NCBI GenBank assembly: GCA_030614255.1
Contig: JAUWKI010000008.1
Span: 1-58,953, forward strand
Source of the DNA: Actinomycetes bacterium
GTDB lineage: Bacteria; Actinomycetota; Aquicultoria; UBA3085; Oleimmundimicrobiaceae
Length of the DNA stretch: 58,953 nucleotides
Reading direction: 5' to 3'
Positions within the stretch are counted from its first letter, which is position 1. Every line of letters starts with the position of its first letter. A model generated the notes under the pieces. That model worked only from the letters and a program-made list of their open reading frames with translations, searched no databases and was not told the DNA's origin. Of the stretch, positions 9,492 to 17,159 are shown one piece after another. Made by a program: the position numbers and the translations under genes.

Positions 9492-9589
9492 CCGAAGCTG
9501 GCCAGTTTGGGGTCTGGAATGGGAATTGGGGGATATAGTGCATTGTTGCTTTTCGTCTACCGACTCCCGACTCCCAACTATCGACTTAT

Positions 9590-10561
9590 TTACTTCAGCC
9601 AATTGGCTACATCCTTTGCGTGGTAAGTTAAAATCATATCCGCACCGGCTCTTTTGATGCCGGTCAAAATTTCCATTACTACCTTCTTTTCGTCTATCCA
9701 ATTTTTTGCAGCCGCTGCCTTCACCATAGAAAACTCGCCACTTACATTGTAGGCCGCGACAGGATAACCTGTCTCCGACTTTACAAGTTGAATTATGTCC
9801 ATGTAAGCCATGGCGGGTTTTACCATTATTATATCAGCGCCTTCTTCCATATCTAACATTGCTTCACGCAAGGCCTCAAGCGCGTTTGGCGAATCCATTT
9901 GATAAGAACGTCTATCTCCAAACTGAGGAGCAGACTCAGCCGCTTCTCTAAATGGTCCATAGAAAGCCGAGGCATATTTCGCCGCATATGACATGATGGG
10001 TGAATCTTGATGACCGTTTTCATCAAGAGTAGCTCTTACGGCAGCTACACGACCATCCATCATATCCGATGGTGCCACCATATCGGCTCCCGCCTCAGCA
10101 TGAGAAAGTGCGGTTTTTGCCAACAATTCTAGCGTTAAGTCATTTAGAACCTGACCATCTTTAACAATGCCACAATGACCGTGGCTCATGTACTCACACA
10201 AACAGACATCGGTTATGACCAAGATATCCGGAACTGCTTTCTTTATCGCGCGAATAGCTTCCTGGACAATCCCTTTATCATCATAAGCTTCTGAGGCCGC
10301 TTCGTCTTTCTCTTCAGGTAAACCAAATAAGATAATGGCGGGGATGCCTAAATCCCTTGCTTTCTTAACTTCTTCCGTCAGTTTATCTATAGAAAAATGA
10401 TAATTACCCGGCATAGAAGAAATCTCTTTCTTGATTCCTTTGCCATGAGTTACAAACAACGGATAAATCAAGTCGTTGATGGTTAGAGAGGTTTCTCTAA
10501 TCATTCGACGAAAGTTTTCATTTTGTCTTAACCTTCGAGGACGATACTCAGGAAAATACAT
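9590..10561 (-). CDS. hemB: Delta-aminolevulinic acid dehydratase (porphobilinogen synthase)
   Basis: HemB condenses two 5-aminolevulinate molecules to porphobilinogen in the cytoplasm. The 323-codon protein has the zinc-site cysteines in [14 protein letters not shown] (Cys120, Cys122, Cys130) and both active-site lysines, Lys195 in [12 protein letters not shown] and Lys248 in [10 protein letters not shown]. Length is normal. The start ATG has AAGGAGG upstream. It is upstream of ahbD and is separated from the other heme genes (ahbC and beyond) by the accessory island at 10.8-15.3 kb. Confidence 0.97.
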   Translation of the reverse strand: MYFPEYRPRRLRQNENFRRMIRETSLTINDLIYPLFVTHGKGIKKEISSMPGNYHFSIDKLTEEVKKARDLGIPAIILFGLPEEKDEAASEAYDDKGIVQEAIRAIKKAVPDILVITDVCLCEYMSHGHCGIVKDGQVLNDLTLELLAKTALSHAEAGADMVAPSDMMDGRVAAVRATLDENGHQDSPIMSYAAKYASAFYGPFREAAESAPQFGDRRSYQMDSPNALEALREAMLDMEEGADIIMVKPAMAYMDIIQLVKSETGYPVAAYNVSGEFSMVKAAAAKNWIDEKKVVMEILTGIKRAGADMILTYHAKDVANWLK

Positions 10562-10577
10562 TATTTATGCCTCCTTC

Positions 10578-10811
10578 CTATGCCTCTTTCTTAACTTTCT
10601 TAACTTCTTTTTTCTCTTTTTTAACTTCTTCTTTTTTAACTTTTGGCTGTATCACAACCCCAGTTTGTTTAGGAGCCATGTGATCAACTAATCGTTTAAA
10701 CTCTTTGTAAGCTAAAAATAAAATCAAAATCAAAAAAATCGGATATAAAATGCTCACAATTTCTTTAGCCCAACCTATAGCAATATAATACCATGGAGTA
10801 GGTCCCATCAT
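10578..10811 (-). CDS. Small membrane protein with Lys-rich tail, unknown function
   Basis: The 77-codon protein has one hydrophobic helix (about residues 8-40) that begins with aromatic residues. A C-terminal third is built almost entirely of Lys, Glu and Val repeats (KKEEVKKEKKEVKK). A strong GAGGAGGTG site precedes the start. It sits 16 bases upstream of hemB and could be cotranscribed with it. I do not recognise a family. The charged tail might form a coiled coil or bind an acidic partner. Confidence 0.6.
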   Translation of the reverse strand: MMGPTPWYYIAIGWAKEIVSILYPIFLILILFLAYKEFKRLVDHMAPKQTGVVIQPKVKKEEVKKEKKEVKKVKKEA

Positions 10812-11034
10812 AATACTTCACCTCCTCAAATCAGTTTATAATTTATAGTTCGTCGATTATAATTAATACGTATTATATATTTTTTAAACAAAGGTTCCAA
10901 TAGACAAAAGAGATATATAAAAATAACAACCCTATAAAGCCATGATTTTCTTGGTGGACTTTCCAAAGCAGCTTCCAAACTATTTTTGTTGTAAAAAGAT
11001 TGCTCACGCCTACAAGAATTTTATTAAAAAAATT
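10812..11034. other. A+T-rich spacer with no visible gene
   Basis: This spacer lies between the small membrane protein and an unknown gene. It is strongly A+T-rich, with AATTAATACGTATTATATATTTTTT at its start, and probably contains promoter elements. No repeat of the G+C-rich families and no RNA gene can be recognised. Confidence 0.4.
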
Positions 11035-11964
11035 TTATTCATACAGGTCATTCAGTATTTCACTGGGATTATCAGGGTTTCGATATCCGCCAACCGTAGG
11101 ATCATAGGAAGTTAAAGGTAGTGTATAGGTTCGTCCGGTAGAAGGTGACATAAGATCTGACTCTTGCCCCATTATCGCATCAGAAAACTCGTGTGAAGTT
11201 CGATCCTGCGACCTATTTTTATACTCCCATGATTCCATCAATGGTGATGAATCATTTGCTAAATCCGTAGCAGTTGGCAAACGAACTTTGTCAATTCCTC
11301 CTGCTTTTGACGGGTTAATGATAGTAATCGATTGGGCTATTCTTTCCAAAGTCGGTGCCCATTTACCCCATTTTTCAGGCGTTGTCTGAAAAGCTGTTAT
11401 CATTCCCATAAATTGTCCATACCCATTCAGCACTCCCGCACTTGCCTTTGCTTTTAATCTTTGGCCATTTTTATCAAAAGTAAACGTCTTTGTTTTCATT
11501 ACCCACGAAAGTCCGGAGACCGGGTCTTTTACAGTTTCTTCGGCTGACTGATTTTCATACTGCACTCCCGTTGCCCCAATAGCTTCTAGCATAAAACTAA
11601 TAAAACCGTCCGGTGTCTGATAACCGTACCAACCAACAGCTATTACTCCAGAAACTCCTACATTGGAATCTATTGGATTAACTACTTCAATACCGCTTTC
11701 ATTATCAGTAACATCCCAGCCCTGAGGCACTTTTGCACCGAAAACTGACCCCTTATAAAAAATTAGAGTGTAGGGATATTCCACCGGTTTATCTTCCGGT
11801 TTCTTTTCTTCCTGACCATTCGTTGTTTTTGTGCTCCCATTATTTCCTTTTCTTACCTCTGAGATATAGAAATATCTCAACATAAAAAAGGTGCTTAAAA
11901 TCAACGATAAGCTGGCAGAAACAACAATTACAATAACTAGTTTTTTATTAAATTTTATTTTCAT
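11035..11964 (-). CDS. Membrane-anchored extracytoplasmic protein, unknown
   Basis: The 309-codon protein begins with a basic stretch (MKIKFNKK) and one hydrophobic segment (about residues 9-33), so it is an anchored or exported protein. A low-complexity linker rich in Asn, Thr, Lys and Glu follows (about 38-60). The globular part holds FGAKVPQGWDVTDNESGIEVV, a pattern resembling PsbP/DUF-type stress proteins that begin with a predicted-effect 'VPxGW' strand. The C-terminal 70 residues are polar. I do not recognise a family. It lies in the accessory island and has no evident link to heme synthesis. Confidence 0.6.
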   Translation of the reverse strand: MKIKFNKKLVIVIVVSASLSLILSTFFMLRYFYISEVRKGNNGSTKTTNGQEEKKPEDKPVEYPYTLIFYKGSVFGAKVPQGWDVTDNESGIEVVNPIDSNVGVSGVIAVGWYGYQTPDGFISFMLEAIGATGVQYENQSAEETVKDPVSGLSWVMKTKTFTFDKNGQRLKAKASAGVLNGYGQFMGMITAFQTTPEKWGKWAPTLERIAQSITIINPSKAGGIDKVRLPTATDLANDSSPLMESWEYKNRSQDRTSHEFSDAIMGQESDLMSPSTGRTYTLPLTSYDPTVGGYRNPDNPSEILNDLYE

Positions 11965-12025
11965 TTTTCCCCTACAGTTAAAATCTCTTTGGCAGCGAAC
12001 CCGGGCTGATTTCTTTAATCAAAAG

Positions 12026-13069
12026 TTATTTTACTTTCTCTATAGTAAAATCAATCCCTTTTGATCTTAGCTCCTGATAATCAAATTCCGTATCTGAAAA
12101 ATCATTAACACCCGCGTCATTAAAATATTGCTCTAATATATATCTATTCTCATTGAATAAGGCTAAATTGTCCCTTGTCTTTTGATTGAAAAGACCTTCA
12201 CTGTCTGCCATCAACAATTCTGTCTCAGCCATCTTAACCAGTCTCATAATAATATAAGCAAATCCTCTGTTGTTCTGTATAGCCAAATAAGTACTTGGCT
12301 GATTTTTCTTAATATATTTAATGTGTAAAGTAATAAAATAGAGTTGTCTGGCTAAATTCGATGATGCCGACACGGTACCACCAGATTCACTCTTACCCTT
12401 GAAATTTCGTGAATTTCGGACACTCTTTGTATACGCGTTAACTTCATCAACTGATACTAATAAATTTTGTTTATTCTCTGAAAGATACTTGAGATCAAAG
12501 TCGGTTGGTTCGTTTATATATTGCAATAAAACTTCCCCCGAGGGGAGCATTCCAACTAAATTTAATTCATCTTTAATGGAAATTTTCTTATCTTCTATTA
12601 AAAAAGCGTCACCAAAGAAAGCAACGTGTGTCAGTTCGTGAGACAAGAAAACACTCACATCTTCATCATTATTCTTAAAATTATTATATATATTTATAAA
12701 AATATCTTGATTGTCAAAAAGCCCATGAACAATTACAAAATATCCTTCAGGATATATTTCTTTGATTCTCAGCATTTTTTCTTTTGCTTCTTCATAATCA
12801 TCTTTGGAGAATATCTTTGAAAGCGTACTAAAAAATTCTGCTTCTTTTGCATTTGATATCGTATAATCCGGTGGGTTGTTTTTAATAAATAATTCTGTCT
12901 TATTTTTATTCTTTTGATAATTGTCTGTTGACTTGTTTAATAAATATATTGACACTATCGTCAGCCCAACAGTCGCTACAAATACCAAAAGACACGCGAT
13001 TAAGCAACCTTTTACAAAACAACTTTTACGTGTTTTCCCTGGTAGCATTATATTATTTTCTTTTCCCAT
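12026..13069 (-). CDS. Membrane-anchored protein with HExxH metallopeptidase motif
   Basis: The 347-codon protein has a short N-terminal cytoplasmic part, one membrane helix (about residues 20-46) and a large outside domain. The sequence VFLSHELTHVAFFG (near residue 150) contains HELTH, the HExxH zinc site of many metallopeptidases. A following Glu or Asp ligand cannot be fixed by eye. The rest is rich in Asn, Lys and Ile, in keeping with local A+T-rich composition. It may be a zinc peptidase, possibly of the predicted DUF2268-like or gluzincin type. I do not recognise the family precisely. Confidence 0.6.
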   Translation of the reverse strand: MGKENNIMLPGKTRKSCFVKGCLIACLLVFVATVGLTIVSIYLLNKSTDNYQKNKNKTELFIKNNPPDYTISNAKEAEFFSTLSKIFSKDDYEEAKEKMLRIKEIYPEGYFVIVHGLFDNQDIFINIYNNFKNNDEDVSVFLSHELTHVAFFGDAFLIEDKKISIKDELNLVGMLPSGEVLLQYINEPTDFDLKYLSENKQNLLVSVDEVNAYTKSVRNSRNFKGKSESGGTVSASSNLARQLYFITLHIKYIKKNQPSTYLAIQNNRGFAYIIMRLVKMAETELLMADSEGLFNQKTRDNLALFNENRYILEQYFNDAGVNDFSDTEFDYQELRSKGIDFTIEKVK

Positions 13070-13407
13070 AAATAAATTATACTATAAATAATCGCTATAT
13101 ATGACTTCGCCAAGACCACAACGGGACAAACTTCGCTCTAACACTAGCTTGCCATTCGAAGCTCGAAAGATATTTGTAAAATTTCTTAAACGATTTTTTT
13201 GCCCTCTTTCGCTTAAGAAAAACTACGGAAGGACATTCTCCGCCTTTCAGGCGGAGAATGGTGGACCTAACGGGACACTATCTGAACGATATTATAACTG
13301 CATATAAGCAATTAGAAAAGCTGATTAGTTAACATTCTTATTTTTGGTCCGAAGGTCTAGTTAAGTCTAAGTGGCTTAATTGGAACTTCCTCTTGGACAT
13401 TCTACAG
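13070..13407. other. Spacer with a perfect hairpin, no convincing gene
   Basis: The main feature is a perfect 11-base-pair hairpin at 13224-13250 (CATTCTCCGCC, loop TTTCA, GGCGGAGAATG). It is not followed by a T-run on either strand, so it is not an obvious terminator. A 68-codon plus-strand frame crosses it but has no family resemblance and no ribosome site. The stretch 13320-13405 has no visible pattern. Confidence 0.45.
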
Positions 13408-14259
13408 CTAGAAAAGACTACCAAGAAGAGACCTTAAATCGTCTTCGACTTCACTGAATGATGTAAGGCTAATAACTTGTCTTCTAATTGACGGTTCCCA
13501 GGTAAGTCTGTGTGACTCAAGTAGTTCCGGTTTAAAGAAACCCTCCACACTTTTAAACTCAACACTTTTGTACTTGCATTTCTTTTGAAAAACATCTCTA
13601 ACGGTAAACAAATCAAGTTTGTCTTTATGGAATTTCAAAAGATTCCATAAATCGTAGATATCTCTGGAACGCTGTCTTTGAAGAATCGCCCTTAATTTTT
13701 CAGCCACTATTTCTTCTAGCCTGTAAACATAAACCGTTGCTTGGCAGTCAGCAGCATCAGAATATAAATGAATTAAAGACAGCTTGTTAGATGGAAGGAT
13801 TACTTCCTCATAAAAGGTTATATCCAGTTTTATCCTTGGCAGGCTACCGGTGCGATGACCTCGTGGCCCAACAAATTGTATCTTCCCTAGGAAAGCTTCT
13901 TCATTCAGCTCGTCTCTTGTTTGCTTAAAATCAACGATTTTTAGCTCAATGCCTGATTCTTGATAAACATTACCGCAAATGGTTTCCAGGTTTTCTTTAA
14001 TTTTTGCCCCGCTAAGTTCTGAAAGAGGCCTGATTGTGGTAAAGTCCAAATCTTCAGAGAATCGATAATTGGGAAAATAAGTTTTGCGAAGAGCCGTGCC
14101 ACCTTTAAAAACCAACCCATCTTTTAAAACAGGATTATCGTAGATTCCTTTAAGAACCCAAGAAATCACATAGTCGCGCTCAAGAACGCTAATATCAACT
14201 CGGCTCTCTTCTGATTTAGTTTTCAGTTCGGATAAGCTAATCATTAATGCACTTTCCAC
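13408..14259 (-). CDS. abiEii: AbiEii-type nucleotidyltransferase toxin
   Basis: This 283-codon protein belongs to the AbiEii/AbiGii nucleotidyltransferase family. VFKGGTALRKTYF is motif I of the fold and FSEDLDFTT supplies the catalytic acidic pair; YRLEEIVAEKLRAILQRQRSRDIYDLWNL is the typical C-terminal helical signature. AbiE family toxins block growth during phage infection, some by modifying tRNA ends. Its start overlaps the end of the AbiEi-like gene by about 16 bases, as in known AbiE operons. It is full length for the family. Confidence 0.88.
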   Translation of the reverse strand: MESALMISLSELKTKSEESRVDISVLERDYVISWVLKGIYDNPVLKDGLVFKGGTALRKTYFPNYRFSEDLDFTTIRPLSELSGAKIKENLETICGNVYQESGIELKIVDFKQTRDELNEEAFLGKIQFVGPRGHRTGSLPRIKLDITFYEEVILPSNKLSLIHLYSDAADCQATVYVYRLEEIVAEKLRAILQRQRSRDIYDLWNLLKFHKDKLDLFTVRDVFQKKCKYKSVEFKSVEGFFKPELLESHRLTWEPSIRRQVISLTSFSEVEDDLRSLLGSLF

Positions 14260-15068
14260 TCAGTGAGGTCTTCCTCACCGACGTTGATTCTTAAATTCCA
14301 TTTAGAGTTATGTTTGCCTGTCTTTGAAGAAAGCGGGTCAAGGAAAGTATAACCAGGAGATATCAACTCATGCCACTTTTCAAGATAGTCAGCTACCGGC
14401 AATTTTAGAACTTCTGAGAGATAGCCCAATCTCTTGAAAATGGTTTTATTTTCCATCTTCTTGGCGTACATCGTTAGCTTCTCAAAATCAATTTTATCGT
14501 CAAGCGCATTAGCAAGTCCTTTAGCTATTTCGGTAATTCCTCCGCAATATTCAGAATGATCTAAGCAATCAACAATCGTCTTTTCTTTGCCAGTGATTGC
14601 TACCTTCTTGTTGCCAAACCAAACGATTGTGGAGCCAAAAAACTTGTGTGGCTTAAGGGTTACAAACTTGTAAGGGATGCCTAAAATTTCAGTTTCAGCT
14701 TTAAACTTTCTTCTAGTCGTTGAAATAAAAACTGTTCTAGGAATTTGTTCAGTATAACCATAGTAATTAAGAGCTGACCAATAAGAAATCATATAAGGGT
14801 CAACTAGATGGGAGGCAATTACAAAGGCTTCCTCTGACCAGGCTCCTTGAGCTATTCCTTCTAAAGGAACTATTAGGTACTTACCTCGCTCAAGGTTTTT
14901 AATCCAACCCTTTTCTGTCAGGATATAAATTACTTGCTTGACCCTGCTTCGTTCTCCGGCAAGGATTCTTTTAACATCATCATAGGCAAAGACATTCTTG
15001 CCTTCGGCACTAAGGGTAGCAAGTAACTTGGTTTCACTTTTGCTCAGACTTCTTATATTCTGTGCCAT
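14244..15068 (-). CDS. abiEi: AbiEi-type antitoxin / transcriptional regulator
   Basis: The roughly 274-residue protein carries an N-terminal winged helix (SKSETKLLATL to GWIKNLERGKYLIVPLEG) followed by the AbiEi C-terminal domain (VASHLVDPYMISYWSALNYYGYTEQIPRTVFIST). It should neutralise the AbiEii toxin and repress the operon. ATG at 15068 is preferred over 15086, because GAGGAG lies six bases upstream. A short inverted repeat TGATAGTC...GACTATCA lies at 15068-15095 and could be its operator; this is inferred from position. Confidence 0.85.
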   Translation of the reverse strand: MAQNIRSLSKSETKLLATLSAEGKNVFAYDDVKRILAGERSRVKQVIYILTEKGWIKNLERGKYLIVPLEGIAQGAWSEEAFVIASHLVDPYMISYWSALNYYGYTEQIPRTVFISTTRRKFKAETEILGIPYKFVTLKPHKFFGSTIVWFGNKKVAITGKEKTIVDCLDHSEYCGGITEIAKGLANALDDKIDFEKLTMYAKKMENKTIFKRLGYLSEVLKLPVADYLEKWHELISPGYTFLDPLSSKTGKHNSKWNLRINVGEEDLTEWKVH

Positions 15069-15096
15069 GATAGTCTCCTCATACATTGACTATCAT
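15068..15096. promoter_or_regulatory. Candidate operator: inverted repeat at the abiEi start
   Basis: TGATAGTC and GACTATCA form an eight-base inverted repeat separated by about 12 bases that covers the ribosome-binding region of abiEi. AbiEi proteins are known to bind inverted repeats in their own promoters. The assignment to autoregulation is inference. Confidence 0.4.
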
Positions 15097-15259
15097 ACCA
15101 CACACTATAACTATGTCAACGGTGAAAATATACCTGAAGTGCTTGGCCAAAGACAATCCTGTATAGAAGAAAAATGCCTAATAACTCTCCGGCTTTGAAA
15201 AAGCTCGAAGTCCGATTACCTGTCAAACAAAATTATGGCTCTGTACAGGCAAAATGTTT

Positions 15260-15334
15260 TGGTGGAGGTGAGCGGATTTGAACCGCCGACTTCTACCTTG
15301 CGAAGGTAGCGCTCTCCCACTGAGCTACACCCCC
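15260..15334 (-). tRNA. tRNA-Ala, anticodon CGC
   Basis: A complete cloverleaf is readable on the minus strand. The acceptor is GGGGGTG pairing with CACCTCC, including the G3:U70 pair that marks alanine tRNAs. The D arm is present (GCTCAGTGGGAGAGC), the anticodon stem is CTACC/GGTAG with loop TTCGCAA and anticodon CGC, and the T arm contains GGTTCAAATCC. Discriminator A and an encoded CCA follow. It sits at the edge of the accessory island, a common place for integration. Confidence 0.95.
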
Positions 15335-15364
15335 ATATTAGTTATTAGTAAATAAAAACTAACA

Positions 15365-15465
15365 GAGATTGCCGCGCTCCCTTTGGCCCGCCTGCCTACG
15401 CCTATTATGCCGTCAGGCATTGGCGGGCAGGTCGCTCGCCGTGCCTACCGGCAGGCAGGCAATGA
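15365..15465. repeat. Composite dispersed repeat between tRNA-Ala and ahbC
   Basis: This contains GAGATTGCCGCGCTCCC, a CCCGCCTGCC...GGCGGGCAGG inverted element and GTGCCTACCGGCAGGCAGGC followed by AATGACG. It is the same modular family as at 781-862 and 18820-18920. Downstream, 15490-15530 holds copies of the CTATCAGC/ATCTGCC short repeat. A 105-codon plus-strand frame here is only repeat translation. Confidence 0.7.
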
Positions 15466-15546
15466 CGTTCCTCTTTTTATCCTTTACCCTCTACCATCAG
15501 CTATATGCTATAAGCCATCTGCCCCACCAGAGGCGGGGACTATCAA

Positions 15547-16731
15547 CTAAACAAGGCCTATCTCTTCATCGGTCAAATAACATGCAGGGTCAGAAGCCCA
15601 CACATCGTTATAGTATGACTCGGCCCTTGCCCGAAAATTACCGTTACAAATATTTAACCATTTGCATTTGGCACATTTTCCTTTGATAAGCGGTTTTCTG
15701 TTCTTGAGGCCGGCCATCAATGGATTTGATGTATCCATCCATATTTCGCTAAATTTTCTCTCTCTTACATTACCAAGCACGTGCTGTCTCCAAAATTGGT
15801 CAGGATGAACGGCCCCGTCCCAACTAATACAACCAATTCCAATTCCCGTGCTGTTACCCTCATTCATTTGAAGCAACTCATAAACATCTTCGGCTTTTTT
15901 GGAGTCCTCTTTTAATAAACGCAGGTAAACATAGGGACCATCGGCATGATTATCAACGGTTAAAACTTCTTTTTCAAGGCCTCGATTAAAAAGGCCTTTG
16001 GTTTTATCCATGATTAAATCCACTGTCTTTCTGGTTTCCTCATGGGTTAAATCCTCTTCTATCAGCTTACTGCCTCTACCGGAATAAACTAAATGATAAA
16101 AACAAACCCTGGGAATATCCTCTTCTTCAAGCAATTTAAATATGCTCGGTATCTCTTGAGCATTGCGTTTGTTTATTGTAAACCTAAGGCCTACCTTAAT
16201 TCCCTCTTTTTTACAGTTTCGCATGCCCTCGATAGCTCTGTCGAATGCTCCTTCAACCCCTCGAAATTTATCGTGAACTTTCTTCATGCCATCAAGACTA
16301 ATGCCAACGTATGATAGGCCAATTTCCTTTAAAACTTTTGCTTTCTCCGGTGTTATTAATGTGCCATTGGTTGATATTACCGCTCTTATCCCTTTCTCCC
16401 TTGCGTAGGAAGCAAGTTCAGGCAAGTCTTTTCTCATCATCGGCTCGCCTCCGGAAAAGAGAATAACCGGAACCCCAAAATCAGCTAAATCATCTATTAA
16501 AGCTTTGCCTTCCTCAGTTGTAAGTTCTCCTTTGTAATCAATATTTTTAGACTGAGCATAGCAATGAACGCACTTTAAATTACATTTTCGAGTACAATTC
16601 CAAACAACCACCGGTTTTTTATCCTTCGAAAATTGAAGAAGATGTGAGGGAAGCTTACTAGAATCTCTTTCATATCTTAGTGCATCGGAAGGTTCCACCG
16701 CTCCACAATAAAGTTTAGAAATACCTATCAT
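15547..16731 (-). CDS. ahbC: Radical SAM 12,18-didecarboxysiroheme deacetylase AhbC
   Basis: AhbC removes the two remaining acetate side chains of 12,18-didecarboxysiroheme to give iron-coproporphyrin III. The N-terminal block MIGISKLYCGAV...LPSHLLQFSKDK is characteristic of AhbC/NirJ. Cys50, Cys54 and Cys57 of CNLKCVHC bind the radical SAM cluster, and FSGGEPMM is the SAM-binding motif. The C terminus has a SPASM-type Cys set (GIGCISWDG, CAKCKWLNIC, ACY). The 394-codon length is normal. It is downstream of cobA-hemD and the four-helix-bundle gene, split from ahbD by the accessory island. Confidence 0.95.
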   Translation of the reverse strand: MIGISKLYCGAVEPSDALRYERDSSKLPSHLLQFSKDKKPVVVWNCTRKCNLKCVHCYAQSKNIDYKGELTTEEGKALIDDLADFGVPVILFSGGEPMMRKDLPELASYAREKGIRAVISTNGTLITPEKAKVLKEIGLSYVGISLDGMKKVHDKFRGVEGAFDRAIEGMRNCKKEGIKVGLRFTINKRNAQEIPSIFKLLEEEDIPRVCFYHLVYSGRGSKLIEEDLTHEETRKTVDLIMDKTKGLFNRGLEKEVLTVDNHADGPYVYLRLLKEDSKKAEDVYELLQMNEGNSTGIGIGCISWDGAVHPDQFWRQHVLGNVRERKFSEIWMDTSNPLMAGLKNRKPLIKGKCAKCKWLNICNGNFRARAESYYNDVWASDPACYLTDEEIGLV

Positions 16732-16736
16732 TTTTT

Positions 16737-16796
16737 AGCCTCCAGCTACCAGTTACCAGTCACCAGCCATCAGTCGCCAGCTTCTAGCCACCAGTT
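16737..16796. repeat. Short tandem-like CAGCxACCAGT spacer repeat
   Basis: The spacer between ahbC and the four-helix-bundle gene consists of degenerate CCAGC/CCAGT words (AGCTACCAGTTACCAGTCACCAGCC and on). The same family is seen at 8365-8432, 17170-17203 and 58795-58828. It is an intergenic repeat with no evident coding or structural role. Confidence 0.65.
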
Positions 16797-17159
16797 TTAT
16801 TTTAAAGAATTTATTAAACCATTTATAAGTTTTCCAACTTCAGATGTTTGTTTTTCTAATCTGTTAAATCCACCTACTGTAAGGTAACCAAGATCCTTAG
16901 CGATTTCCAGGAAAACTTCTACTTCAGCTAAAGAACCGCGCGCAATATATAAAAACTGAACAAATTCCTTGTCATATTGTCTTTCTTTCCCCTCGGCAAT
17001 ATTGGCCGGCACACTAAGAGCTGCCCTTCGAAGTTGAGAAGTCAATCCAAACACTTCAGACTGGGGAAATTTGTTTGTTTCAGCATATATTTGCAGAACA
17101 AGTTCCTTTGCTTTCTGCCAAACAACGAGACCTCGATAACCTTCTTGCCCCACTTCCAT
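16797..17159 (-). CDS. Four-helix-bundle protein (23S rRNA intervening-sequence family)
   Basis: The 120-residue protein matches the four-helix-bundle family first found in 23S rRNA intervening sequences. Signature blocks are YRGLVVWQKAKELVLQIY, FPQSEVFGLTSQLRRAALSVPANIAEG and FLYIARGSLAEVEVFLEIAKDLGYL. Structure is known for the family but function is not; it often travels with mobile spacers. The start ATG at 17159 shares one base with the TAA of cobA-hemD (TAATG) and has GGAGG four bases upstream. Its position in the middle of a heme operon, flanked by repeats, suggests insertion. Confidence 0.88.
   Translation of the reverse strand: MEVGQEGYRGLVVWQKAKELVLQIYAETNKFPQSEVFGLTSQLRRAALSVPANIAEGKERQYDKEFVQFLYIARGSLAEVEVFLEIAKDLGYLTVGGFNRLEKQTSEVGKLINGLINSLK

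Noticed and set aside
9492-9701. N-terminal extension of ahbD to 9701
   Set aside because: It would overlap hemB by more than 100 bases and translate spacer repeat sequence; a start at 9491 (or TTG at 9602) is more credible.
13101-13307. 68-codon plus-strand frame in the empty spacer
   Set aside because: No ribosome site, no family match and it crosses a perfect hairpin.
15369-15686. 105-codon plus-strand frame
   Set aside because: Mostly repeat translation that runs into the antisense of ahbC.
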